From Adenanthera pavonina (taxonomy: Eukaryota; Streptophyta; Magnoliopsida; Fabales; Fabaceae), in NCBI GenBank assembly GCA_026686845.1, contig JAIVEN010000007.1, positions 32,547,001-32,611,000 on the forward strand: 64,000 nucleotides of DNA, written 5' to 3'. The notes under the pieces are model-generated. The model was not told the DNA's origin. It worked only from the letters and a program-made list of their open reading frames with translations, and ran no database searches. This document shows positions 47,414 through 59,249 of this stretch, one piece after another; the first letter of the stretch is position 1; each line of letters opens with the position of its first letter. The position numbers and the translations under genes were made by a program.

Positions 47414-49273
47414 TGTTGAATCAAGAGTTTTGATAATTCCAAACCAGCATACAAGAGCTTGGATTGAAGATATCAAAGGAGCTCAAAGTGTTTCAAGTGA
47501 AGAATTTTTAAGTAATTGGTGCTAGATCTACTGTAGGATCTTTAACTTTAGTTATGAATGGATAAAAGATTTTGATTTGAGGAAAAGATGTTTTTAAACC
47601 TTGATTTTATGTTAAATCTTGACTCATTTGAAAAACACCCACAAATAGACGAAGGTTGAGAAATTTAAACTGAACTGTCATATGGGAAATTCGAACTTTG
47701 CTTTTGGAAATTCGAATTTCGAGCTAAAACTGAACAAGTCTGAAGAGATGTCTCTCTGTCAAACGAATTTTAGTTCTCCAAAGTTCAAATTTTCATATGA
47801 GTCTGAAAGAAGCCTTTAGTGACAGACGAACTTCAAGTCTTCAAAATTCGAATTTCAAACAGAAAGCAATTTGTGAAAACCAAAGAAATTCGTCTGAAAC
47901 AATGTTAAAGTTCATCTGAAATCAAGATGAAATTGAGTTTCAAAAATACTATCTGACAGACGAACTTTGGCTTTCCAACATTCGAATTTTCATATAAGTC
48001 TGAAAGAAGCTTCTTTGAAACAGACAAACTTTGAGTCTTCAAAATTCGAATTTCAGACAAAACACAACTTATGAAAATGGAAGAAATTCGTCTGAAACAA
48101 TGTTAAAGTTCATCTGAGATCAAGAATAATTTAAGTTTCAAAACTACTTTCTGTCAGACGAACTTTGAACATTAAAATTTGAATTTCAGAAGGCAAGGGT
48201 GTGAGTCTGTTGGAATGAAATGTTGACATACGAATGACAGAGTTTTGTAACTTCGAATGTTGAAGTTAGTCTGAAAAGAATCTCTCTGACATACGAACTT
48301 CACTCTTTCAACATTCAAATTTCGAAGAAAGTGAACTACTGTGCCTCCTTGAACGTACTGGGAATAGACGAATTTTGGGCTTCCAAAATTCAAATTTCGA
48401 GGGCACTGTAGAAAATTGAAAACACTGTTCATACTTAACAGAAAAACTTTCTTCTTGAAAATTCGTATGTCACAACGTGAAAACATTTTACAAGTTTCAA
48501 CATTCGAATTTCACTTCATGAACAGACGAACTTCGTGCTGTAATGTTGGAAGCTTTAACCTTCGGTTCCTTCGAAATTCGTCTGTTGACCAACCAAAATT
48601 CGAATTTCAGTATGTCAGAAGCATTAAATGCGGTTGGTTAACGGATAGTTTTTCAGAGTAACCATTGGATAACTTCCCCAATGGATAAATTTTGTCTCTA
48701 ACGAATAGTTGGGACCTAAATCTATAAATACAATAACATTTGAAGTTGTGGGTAATGAATCAAACTTGTATATACTGAATTTCTGCTAAATTCTCTTCTC
48801 AAAAGCTTTTACCCTCTAACTTCAATATCTGTACTTTAACCTTCTTATCTACTCTATTCAAGAGAGTTATATCTTTATAAACTATCTACTCTTCATCTGG
48901 AAGATAGATTTACTTGTGAGGAGAAATTACAAGGGGATTGGGAAGCACATTGTAGAAGTGCTTAGAGAGATTGAGAAAGCTCCAGAAATAGAGCATACTC
49001 GCTGTACTGTGGCATTAGCAAGAAGCCCGTTGAAATTCTTGCTGTATAGTGAAAAATCTCAAGAGTTGTCTTGGGGACTGGATGTAGGTCAAGTGGATAG
49101 ACCGAACCAGGATAAATTACTGAGTCTTCTTCTCCTTATCCTTACTTTTCAGCTTGCTCTGTTTTATACGTTGCTTCCATTACACTGTGTTATCTTCACC
49201 CATTTGACTTCGTGCAGAAAAATTTCAATCTTCCCAATTCACCCCCCCTCTTGGGAAGTCAGCCTTGCTAACA
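47414..49273 (+). repeat. 5' LTR of Sirevirus
   Basis: Begins TGTTGAATC and ends GCTAACA. It has a striking array of AATTCGAATTT and CAGACGAAC / TTCGTCTG motifs (47640-48665), a TATA box at 48723-48730, and a conserved leader-like 3' third. The open frame 48916-49422 recurs in the other LTR copies and is not a gene. Confidence 0.95.
48723..48730 (+). promoter_or_regulatory. TATA box in Sirevirus 5' LTR
   Basis: TATAAATA, conserved at 60863-60870 in the 3' LTR and, reversed, at 54138-54145 in the nested solo LTR. It probably marks the U3/R boundary upstream of transcription start. Confidence 0.6.
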
Positions 49274-49276
49274 AGT

Positions 49277-49288
49277 GGTATCAGAGCG
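49277..49288 (+). other. Primer-binding site of Sirevirus
   Basis: TGGTATCAGAGC (from about 49276), three bases after the 5' LTR; tRNA-iMet type. Confidence 0.85.
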
Positions 49289-49328
49289 AGGATTCCCATT
49301 CAAAGGATCTCACAGTCCGGGAATTAAG

Positions 49329-51060
49329 ATGGCTAGCTTTGGAGAAAGCATACTTCCTGAAGGGAACAACACTAATAGACCACCAGGCTTCAGTGGAGAA
49401 CATTATGCGTACTGGAAGATGAGGATGCAGATTTACCTCCAATCAATTGATCTTGATATCTGGTCAGTCATTGAGAAAGGAGATTTCGTCCCAATTACTC
49501 TAACTGAAGATGGAAGACACAAAGAGAAGCTAGAAGCAGAGTGGAATGAGGAAGACAGAAAGAGAGTCCTGCTAAATTTTAAAGCAAAGCATTGTTTAGT
49601 TAATGCCCTGAACCAGGACGAATTCTACAGAGTCTCACAATGCTCCACTGCAAAAGGGATGTGGGACACTCTGCAGATTGCACATGAAGGAACAACTGGA
49701 GTCAGGGAGAACAGACTGAACACATGCATTGGAGAGTATGAAAGCTTCAGAATAACTGAAGGAAAAACTGTAAAAGAGCTACAAAAAAGATTCACTCTCA
49801 TTGTGAATCAACTGAAGAGCCTGGGAAAGGAATACACTCAGTCTGAAAAGATAAGAAAGATACTCAAAACTCTCCCTCTGGAATGGCAACCTAAGGTGAT
49901 AGTAATAGAGGAAGCCAGAGGAGAATCAATGGCCTCTGTCACAGCTCTCTTCGGCAGCCTTGAGGAGTATGAAGGAAAAATCAAAGCTCTTAAGGAAGCT
50001 GGGCTGGACAGAAAGAAGAAAGGCCTTGCCCTCAAAGCTGCTAATGAAAAGGAAGAAGAATCTGACGAAGGAGATGAGCTGGATGAGGAAACTCTGGCTA
50101 TGATGGTCAGAAAATTCGGAAGATTCTACAGCAATAAGAAGAACAAGAGATTCTTCAAGAAGGGAGTAGCTGGTGAAAGCAAGAAAGAGGCAAAAGAGCC
50201 TATGACTTGCTATGAATGCAAGAAGCAGGGACACATCAAATAGGATTGTCCTTAATTCCTCAAAAAGCAAGAAAAAGATAAGAGAGTTGCTGACAAAGGG
50301 AAAAAGAAGAAAGCCTACATCTCATCAATATGGGGCAACAGCTCAGATGAGGAGGATGAGGGTGAGATTGCCAACATCTGCCTGATGGCACTTGCTTCTG
50401 AAGAAGCCAAACCCTCATGCAACAGTGATCAGGAATAAGAGGTATATGAATCTGAACCTTCCCATTCTGAGTTACTTGATGCATTTCATGAGCTTCATGA
50501 TGAGTTTATTAAAGTTTCTAAAGAACTAAAATTAGCAAAGAGAAAGATTAATAAACTGGAATCTCAAAGCAACATTTCTGAAATTACCTCTCTACCTACT
50601 ACTGAATCTGTTTGCTGTACTTCATGCATTAAACTAAAGCAAACTAATGATTACTTAGTAAAAAGCATGTCTAGACTCACTAGAGGTAAAGATATGTTAT
50701 TTGCCTTAATGGGGAGCCAAAGAATATCATAAGGAAAAGCTAGTCTTGGCTATGATCCATGTGCTGTCAAGGAAAAGATTAGGAAGAAAAATCAGAATGC
50801 ATACATGAGACATTTTGTGCATGCTGAGAGCAACAAAAAGAAAGATCACATGTCATCTCGTATTGAAACATATAATCAACCAAAGCATGCAAGACAAAGT
50901 ATTATCTGCATTGTTTTCTTCCTGTTTCTCAATCTAGTAGTCCCTTCACTACCTGTCATTTCTGTAACAAAAAGGGACATATTTCCAGTTCTTGTGCTTT
51001 GAAGAAAAATGGACTTGGCAGGAAAGTTGAATAGGTTCCCAAAGTTGCATCTGCATCTAG
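49329..51060 (+). pseudogene. gag: Sirevirus gag (broken)
   Basis: ATG 49329 (MASFGESILPEGN) is preferred to the in-frame ATG at 49275, because 49275 overlaps the primer site. The gag core follows the DUF4219/UBN2 pattern: RPPGFSGEHYAYWKMRMQIY, then MWDTLQIAHEGT, then KRFTLIVNQLKSLGK. The first zinc knuckle CYECKKQGHIK is cut by a TAG at 50241-50243 before its last Cys. The frame continues with stops at about 50253, 50437 and 50730 through acidic and coiled-coil-like sequence. A second, complete CX2CX4HX4C knuckle (CHFCNKKGHISSSC, 50954-50995) lies in another frame, so at least one frameshift sits before it. It would encode the particle protein; broken here. Confidence 0.88.
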
Positions 51061-51129
51061 GGAAAAATCTACTGACCAAAAAGGAGCCAAGCAAATTTGG
51101 GTACGTAAAAGGAAAACATAAACATTGTT

Positions 51130-53595
51130 TTGCAGGTCTGTCTCAAAGCTAAGAAGAGCAACAAATGGTATATGGACAGTGCCTACTCAAGTTACATGAC
51201 TGGTGATAAGGAGAAGTTTATCACCCTTAGAGACAAGAAAGGAGGAAAGGTGACCTTTGGAGGTGATCAATATGGCAAAGTTGTTGGTATTGGCATTGTG
51301 GGGAAAAATCCAGAAACATCCATTGAAGAGGTGTTGTTTGTGATTGGCCTCAACCACAATTTGCTGAGCGTGAGTCAGACCTGTGATAAAGGAAATTGGG
51401 TGCTGTTTGACTCAAAGTTTTGCCTAGTCATCAGAAAAAGTGATCACAAAGTAATCCTCAAAGCTCAAAGGGATGGTAACTGTTATACTATTGATCTTGA
51501 TGAACTTCCTCCCTTGGATTCTGTATGTTTAATTAGTCAGGATAATGATAGTTGGTTATGGCATAGGAGATTAGCTCATATTAACATGAATCAACTGTCT
51601 AAACTGGTTAAAAATAAGCTAGTAATTGGCCTGCCAAAAATATCTTTTGAAAAGGACAAAGAATGTGACGCATGCATAAGAGGAAAACAAACTAAATCAT
51701 CTTTTAAATCTAAAAATGCAATTACCACAACTAGACCACTTGAATTGCTGCATATGGACTTAATTGGACCATCTAGGATGAAAAGTCTTGGTGGTAATCT
51801 GTATGTGCTTGTAATTGTAGATGATTATTCTAGATTCACTTGGACATTATTTCTATCCTCTAAAAGTGATACCTTTGATGCATTTGTAACCTTAGCTAAG
51901 AAAGTGAAAAATGAGAAAGGTATTTCTATTGTGTCTATCAGGTCAGACCATGGAGGAGAGTTTGAAAATGCATACTTCCTGGAGTACTGCAATGAGCATG
52001 GAATTGACCACAACTTCTCAGCTCCAAGGACCCCTCAACAGAATGGGGTAGTAGAAAGGAAGAACAGAACTATAGGAGAGATGGCCAGAGCTATGCTGAA
52101 TGAGAATGAACTTTCTCAAGTGTTTTGGGCTGATGCAGTAAATACAGCAAGCTACATCATAAACAGAGCCTACATCAGACCAATCCTTGGGAAGACTCCA
52201 TACGAGCTGTACAAGGGAAGAAAGCCAAATCTGTCCCATATCCATGTATTCGGATGCAAATGCTTCGTTCACAACAATGGGAAAGAAAATCTGGGTAAGT
52301 TTGATGCCAAATCCGATGAAGGTATATTTCTGGGCTATTCTAGTAGGAGTAAGGCTTATAGAGTTTATAATAAAAGATCAAATGTGGTAGAAGAATCTGT
52401 GCATGTGATTTTTATTGAAAATGAAATTGTTTCAAAACTTGTTACCAATGAGGATGATCTTGCCTTCAATTTTGAAAAACTGGGCATTTCTGATAAAAAT
52501 AAAACTGAGCCTCCAAAGATATCTAAATCTGTTAACATAGAGGAAGATATCCAGGAGAAAGAGTTTGATGAAGAAAATAATGAAGAAACATCTCAAGAAC
52601 TCCCTAGAGCTTGGAGATATCAAAGGAATCATCCTGTTGATCAAGTGATAGGGGATGTTCAAGAGAAAGTCAAAACCAGGAAACAATTAAGGGACAAAAT
52701 GCTAAACTGTGCTTTCATTTCACAAATGGAACCCAAATGTGCTGAAGAAGCCTTAACTAATGATTACTGGATTTTAGCTATGCAGGATGAACTAAATCAG
52801 TTTGAAAGAAATCAAATTTGGGATTTAGTGCCTAGGCCCAAAAATCATCCTGTCATTAGTACCAAATGGGTTTTCAGAAATAAACTTGATGAATCTGGAA
52901 CAATAATCAGAAATAAAGCTAGATTGGTTGCTAAAGGGTATAATCAGGAAGAAGGTATTGATTTTGAAGAAACCTTTGCACCAGTAGCTAGATTAGAAGG
53001 TATAAGAATACTGCTAGCATATGCATGCATGAAAAATATTTTACTGTATCAAATGGATGTAAAGAGTGCCTTTCTAAATGGATATATCATAGAAGAGGTT
53101 TATGTAGATTAACCTCCAGGTTTTGAGGATTCTACAAAACCAAACCATGTTTATAAACTGAAGAAAGCTCTTTATGGTTTAAAACAAGCCCCTAGAGCAT
53201 GGTATGAGAGACTGAGCAATTTTCTAATTGAAAAGGGGTTCAATAGAGGCAAAGTTGACACAACTTTATTCACTAAGAAAGAAAATAAAGATTTACTAAT
53301 TGTTCAAATCTATGTTGATGATATTATTTTCGGTGCTACTAATAAAGCTCTTTGCAAGAAATTCTCTGAGTTAATGCAGGAAGAATTCGAGATGTCAATT
53401 ATGGGTGAACTCAACTTCTTCCTTGGACTGCAAATCAGACAGCTTGGTGATGGTATCTTTCTTAGTCAATCCAAGTATCTAAAGGAGCTGCTAAAGAAGT
53501 TTGGAATGGAGAATGCCCAACTAATGGGAACCCCTATGGCTACTGCAACCAAACTGGACATGGATGAGAATGGGAAGATGTTTGACATTACTCAG
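51130..53595 (+). pseudogene. pol: Sirevirus pol, first part: protease, integrase, reverse transcriptase
   Basis: One frame is open from about 51130 to 53112. Protease: WYMDSAYSSYMTGD, where the family has DSGCSRHMTG-like; Asp-Ser at 51175-51180 remain but Gly, Cys and His positions are changed. Integrase: zinc-domain Cys pair CDACIRGKQ, then HMDLIGPSR, SDHGGEFEN and PQQNGVVERKNR carrying the Asp-Asp-Glu residues. Reverse transcriptase: STKWVFRNKLDESG, MDVKSAFLNG, and after a TAA at 53110-53112 (normally Gln in VDQPPGF) it continues in frame with LYGLKQAPRAWYERL and the active site YVDD at 53311-53322. It is then split at 53595 by a reversed solo LTR. Confidence 0.92.
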
Positions 53596-55454
53596 TGTTA
53601 GCAAGGCTGACTTCCCAAGAGGGGGGTGAATTAGGAACATTGAAATTTTTCTGAACAAAGTCAAATGGGTGAAGAAAGTAAAGTGTAATAAAGCAATGTA
53701 AAAACAGAGTCAACTGAAAAGTAATAATAGAGAGAAGATCACTCAGTAATTTATCCTGGTTCGGTCTATCCTCTTGACCTACATCCAGTCCTCAAGACAC
53801 CTCTTGAGATTTTTCAACTATACAGCAAGAATTCAACGGGCTTCTTGCTAATGCCTCAGAACAACGAGTATGCTCTATTTTCTGGAGCTTTCTCAATCTC
53901 TCTAAGCACTTCTACAATGTGCTTCCCAATTCCCTTGTGATTTCCCCTCACAGGTAAATCTTTCTTCCAGATGAAGTGTAGATTGTTTACAAAGATATAA
54001 CTCTCTTGAATAGAGTAGATATGAAGGTTAAAGTACAGATATTGAAGCTAGAGGGTAAAAGCTATTTGAGAAGATGATTTAGCAGAAATTTAGTATATAC
54101 AAGTTTGATTCATTACCCATAACTTCAAATGATGCTGTATTTATAGATTTAAGTCCCAACTATTCGTTAGAGACAAAATCTATCCGTTGGGGAAGTTATC
54201 CAATGGTTACTCTGAAAAACTATCCGTTAACCAACCACATTTAATGCTTCTGACATACTGAAATTCGAATTTTGATTGGTCAACAGACGAATTTCGAAGG
54301 AACCGAAGGTTAAGGCTTCCAACGTTACAGCACGAAGTTCGTCTGTTCATGAAGTGAAATTTGAATTTTGAAACTTGTAAAATGTTTTCACGTTGTGACA
54401 TACGAATTTTCACGAAGAAAGTTTTTCTGTTAAGTATGAATAGTATTTTCAATTTTCTACAGTACCCTCCAAATTTGGATTTTGGAAGCCCAAAATTCGT
54501 CTGTTCCCAGTACGTTCAAGGAGGCACAATAGTTTACTTTCTTCGAAATTCGAATGTTGAAAGAGGGAAGTTCGTCTGTCAGAGAGAATCTTTTCAGACT
54601 AACTTCAACATTCGAAGTTACAAAACTCTGTCATTCGTATGTCAACATTTCATTCCAACAGACTCACAACCTTAGCTTCTGAAATTCAAATTTTAATGTT
54701 CAAAGTTCATCTGTCAGAAAGCAGTTTTGAAACTTAAATTATTCTTGATCTCGGATGAACTTCAACATTGTTTCAGACGAATTTCTTTCATTTTCATAAG
54801 TTGTGTTTTGTCTGAAATTCAAATTTTGAAGACTCAAAGTTCGTCTGTTTCAAAGAATCTTCTTTCAGGTTTATATGAAAATTTGAATGTTGGGAAGCCA
54901 AGGTTCGTCTGTCATATAGTATTTTTGAAACTCAATTTCTTCTTGATTTCAGATGAACTTCAACATTTTTCAGACGAATTTCTTTAGTTTTCACAAATTA
55001 TATTTTGTCTGAAATTCAAATTTTTGAAGATGCGACGTTCGTCTGTTTCAAAAAGGCTTCTTTCAGACTTAGATGAAAATTCGGATTTTGGAGAATCAAA
55101 ATTCGTCTGTCAGAGAGACATCTCTTCAGACTTATTCAGTTTTAGCTCAAAATTTGAATTTCCAAAAGCAAAGTTCGAATTTCCATATGACAGTTCAGTT
55201 TAAACTTCTCAAACTTCGTCTGTTTGTGGGTGTTTTTCAAATAAGTCAAGATTTAACATAAAATCAAGGTTTGAAAACATTTTTTCTTCAAATCAAAATC
55301 TTTTACCCTCATTAAAACCTAACAAAAGATCCTACAGAAGATCTAATAGCTATTACTCAAAAATTCTTTACTTGAAACAGTTTGTTCTCCTTTGATATCT
55401 TCAATCCAAGCTCTTGGTTGTTGCTTTGGAATCATCAAAACTCTTAATTGAACA
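53596..55454 (-). mobile_element. Solo LTR of the same Sirevirus family, nested in pol in reverse
   Basis: It starts TGTTAGCAAGGC and ends TTGAACA on the plus strand, which is the reverse complement of the 1,860-bp Sirevirus LTR; length 1,859 bp. A perfect target duplication CTCAG lies at 53591-53595 and 55455-55459. The pol frame reads on across the two flanks once the insert is ignored. Open frames inside, such as 54361-54675, are not genes. Confidence 0.95.
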
Positions 55455-56125
55455 CTCAGTACAGAAGAATGATTGGATCTCTCCTGTACCTAACTGCTAG
55501 CAGACCTGACATTATGTTTAGTATCTGTATGTGTGCAAGATTCCAATCATGTCCCAAGGAGATCCATGCAACTGCTGTGAAATGTATCTTCAGATATCTA
55601 ATTGGAACTTCACAGATGAGACTTTGGTATCCGAAGGGCAATGGAGAAGATCTCAAAGGATACACTGATGCTGACTTTGCAGGATCCAAAACTGACAGAA
55701 AAAGCACAAGTGGAACATGTCAGTTTCTTGGAGGATCCTTGGTTTCATGGTTCAGCAAGAAGCAAAACAGTGTGGCCTTATCCACAGCAGAGGTTGAGTA
55801 TGTTGCAGTTGGAAGCTGTTGTGCCCAAGTCATCTAGATGAGGCAGCAGCTTGAAGATCTTGAGGTTAAAATGAAAGAGATACCAATCATGTGTGACAAC
55901 CAAAGTGCCATAAATATCACCAAGAATTCTGTTATGTATTCAAGGACGAAACATATTGAAGTTAGGCACCACTTCATAAGGGATCACGTTCTGAAAGGAG
56001 AAGTTAAGCTGGAGTACATCCCAACAAAGGATCAAGTTGCTGATATACTCACAAAGCCTTTATCAGAAGACAGGCATTGCAAAATTAGAAGAGAATTGAG
56101 TATGGTAAATCCCAATGAACTGTAA
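55455..56125 (+). pseudogene. pol: Sirevirus pol, second part: end of RT and RNase H
   Basis: It continues with YRRMIGSLLYLTASRPDI, then RNase H: YTDADFAGSKTDRKSTSG, then FLGGSLVSWFSKKQNSVALS and STAEVEYVA. A TAG at 55835-55837 falls where the family has Trp. After it MCDNQSAINITKN and RTKHIEVRHHFIRDHV lead to ADILTKPL and the natural end at 56123-56125. Confidence 0.92.
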
Positions 56126-57069
56126 GTTATTCCTTGTGCAATTCTGTTTTTAAATCTTACAGCATTAAATTAATTCTAACTTCAGCATTAAACTTGGAGA
56201 TGGGAGCACACCAGAATGGAACAACCAGAAAGTGAAGAAAATGACAAAAATCCTAAGTTCTGGATCCATTCTGTATGTTTTTAATGATGATAATCGTATT
56301 TTAAATATTGTTAGATGTATTTTGCTTCATAAACTGTGTTTTTGAACTGGTCAACGTGGTCAACATTCGAATTTTGGTTGACCAACAGACAAACTTCAAC
56401 CTGTTATGCTTTGGAACAGTTCTCGGTGATGCCTCGAAATTCGTCTGTTGAATCTTGGAAGTTCAAATTTTCAAAAACAAAAATTTCAAAGCTATGATTG
56501 TCCATCACTGTTATACGAATTATCATTTCTTAACATACGAATGTTGGACAACCTTTACAAAAGTTGAAAAATTCGAATTTTCAATTTAAAATTCGTCTGT
56601 TGAATCATGTTCTTCATGTTGAATGCTTGAAAGATGAAGTTCTGCATGCTTAATTCGTCTATAGGTTGATGTTTTGGTTGTTGCCTGCTGTTTTCTCTTC
56701 AACATTCGAACTTTGTTGGAACAAAATTTGTCTATTGTGCTGGTATTGCTTGATCTAAGCCACTGTCAGACGAACTTTCAGAAGAAAATTTGTCTGTCAG
56801 TAAGCTTTGCTGAACATTTTAACTTGTAACTGCCCGAAGTTTGAATTTTGACCTCTCAAAATCTGTCTGTCAAACGGTTACTTACGTTAAAACTGACGGT
56901 TTTCCAAGAAACAGACGCAACCCTATTCTTAACTCCTCTGAGTCTGTTCTGATCCTCTCTTTAATTCTCTTTAATCCTGCCCAAAAATCGTCACTTCCCA
57001 CCTATTAAACTTCCTTTCGCATCATTTAAACCCATTCTAAGCCTCATTCTGCAACATTCATCCGAAGAA
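56126..57069 (+). other. Sirevirus spacer between pol and third gene
   Basis: Non-coding. From about 56340 to 56890 it contains the same kinds of motif as the LTR (AATTCGAATTT, AATTCGTCTGTTG, CAGACGAAC), although it is not an LTR copy. The last ~150 bp are pyrimidine-rich, like a leader for the downstream gene. Confidence 0.65.
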
Positions 57070-59249
57070 ATGGCTAGAGTGAAAAATCCTGAAGCTGGGA
57101 AAGGAGAGGCTCGACCAAAGAGGAATGTTAAATCACAATATGCCTCGAAGGAAGGAGAGAAATTAAAGAGAAAGGTCGAATCCAACAAGGCAACACCTTC
57201 CAAACGCCAAAAGACTTCATCCAAAGCAAATTCTCAGAAAGCTGGACCCTCCTCTCCAAAAAGTGCAGAACCTTCGGTTCTAGTTCCTTCAGAAGCTGCT
57301 GCTGTTGCTTCCACCTCATCCTTCACTACTCAATCTGGAGAATATCAGCTTACCACTCAACCATTATGGTGCACTCCTCATATTCAAGAAGAATATTCGA
57401 CCAAGTTTGCCAACAAAAAGGTAATCAAGCCACATTATGTAAACTTGGAAGAGTTTTTGGTCTCTAACAACTTTGATGCTGGGATATGGTTGTTAAGATA
57501 CAAGAATCTATTGGAAATACTGGAGGGTATGATGATGAGGTAGTGAAGACATGGTATGCTTCCTTGAAATACAATAGCAAGAAGAAGAAGTGGGCAGTCA
57601 ATCTAAGGTCTAGGACCATTTGGCTTGCTGATGAGACATTTAATGAGGTGCTGGAGATCCCTGGGCAAGATGGACTCAAGATTGATATCACTGCCTCTGG
57701 GTACATGGATGAGGCAGAAACTGCTGATGAAGAAGGTGGCCCCTTCCTGAACTACAAGGAGAGTACTATTCTGAGGACATTGTTCAGAATGAGGGAAAAT
57801 TGGCCATCCATAAACATGTTGAAGCCCACAGACCTCAGTGTTCAAGTGAGGATCCTACACTATATAGTGTCCAGGATTATATTCAACAAAGGAGGCAGCT
57901 TCAATCTGATAACAAGGGCAGAGGCACATGTCATGGCTGCAGTCATGCGTCGGAAACTGATTAATATGGGACACATCATTCTCCAACGCATGATCAAGGC
58001 TAGAGATCAGAGGAAGGACTCCACATTCCCCTATGCTGCTATCATTTCCAGAATTCAGCATCTTGAGAAGGGGAAGGGCAAGCCCATTGAAATCTTCAAG
58101 GAGGAAGAACTGCAAAGAATGGGCATTGAAAAGGATGAAGGAAGATGCGTTGGAAAGGGAGCAGGAAGAACCGAAGATTTATTCTTTGTTGAAAGTGCCT
58201 CCCTACAGCAAGAGGGCACTTCTGAGGCTCCTGCCAGACCTACCACTCAGCCCTCTGTGCCTATCCCATCTCCCTCGAAGCCCACTCACATTTCATCCAC
58301 TCCCTCCTCTCGTGCCAAGCCAACCAAGATCTCTGAGTTGTATGACAGTTTATCTACACTCATTCTCAGCATCCGGGATGAGCAAAATGCCAAATTTGCT
58401 CATCTGCAAGATCAGATCCATCAGTTGGCTATGAACATAAAGGTGGTAGCTGATGCTTATGAAAATATCATAAGTGCAATTCCTACCACTTCAGCTCCAC
58501 CTCAGCCAGGATCCTCTGTGCCTGTCCAATCTCCAACTCCTAAGCCTCCAAGCCTATTCGAGATTGCCTCCTCTGACCATGATGATGATATAGATGGGGA
58601 TGAGCCTGCTGGTGCAATGAGGACACCAAGTCTTGGTCCACCCTTGGACTATGGATTGGAAGAAGAAGGTCTTCAAGAAACAAGCCCTCATGAGCCTATA
58701 CAAAAAGATGCTCAGGGTTCAATTCTGTCCACTCAAGAGATTGAGCAAGTTGAGCAGCTGGTAGCAGCCATCTCTGCTTCACCATTTCTGCAGACTGCCC
58801 TCAATGAGGAAAGGAGCATTGTGCATGTTGTTGATTATGAAGCTATTGCACACAATGCCCTGCTGCAAGCTCAGAGGAGAAGGCTTGAAGAAATATTTCC
58901 TACTGCTGAACCAGCTCCTCCTTCTCTTGCTGCCTATAGACTTTCAGAGGAACAAAGAGCTCAGTTGGCTCTTTCAAGACAGGCAATGCAAGAGTTGCTT
59001 GAGGTTTCTGATGATGATGGTGAACCTAGTCCTGAGCCTCCTGCACCAGTCCAGCCAGAACTTCCTTTTGCTCCTGTGCCACTATGAGCCATTCCTGTCT
59101 CTCAGATCCCTCCTCCGGCTGATTTCGTTGGCCTTCCTGATGATGTCAAAAAGGGGGAGAAGACTGAGCAAACTGGAAAGTCTGTTGCTGCTGAGCAATT
59201 TGGGAAAGGGAAGACTTACAGCAAGAAGACCAACTCAAAGAAGAAGTGA
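57070..59249 (+). pseudogene. Sirevirus env-like third gene (frameshifted)
   Basis: It starts at ATG 57070 (MARVKNPEAGKGEARPKRN) with a Lys/Ser-rich basic head. The frame changes by about two bases near 57480-57490 and is open to TGA at 59085-59087; the same frame then continues in-register for 54 codons to a second stop at 59247-59249. The middle resembles the 'putative plant transposon protein' domain (VVKTWYASLKYNSKKKKWAV ... IWLADETFNEVLEIP). Next come a Pro/Ser-rich linker (about 58230-58330), a helical stretch, and an acidic Pro-rich end. No clear signal peptide or membrane segment is visible. Sirevirus relatives carry a gene here called env-like because of its position; an envelope function has not been shown by anything in this sequence. 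Confidence 0.8.

Noticed and set aside
47640..48665. TTCGAA motifs as heat-shock elements
   Set aside because: Heat-shock elements need GAA and TTC modules spaced by two bases (nGAAnnTTCn). Here the halves abut as TTCGAA, so the match is not valid.
48916..49422. 168-aa open frame with KGIGKHIVEVLREIEK, repeated at 61056-61394
   Set aside because: It lies wholly in the transcribed part of the Sirevirus LTR and recurs in every LTR copy. It has no protein-family motif and changes length between copies.
54361..54675. 104-aa open frame inside pol insertion (and its mirror at 48172-48486)
   Set aside because: It is sequence of the Sirevirus LTR motif array, present in each LTR copy in matching orientation.
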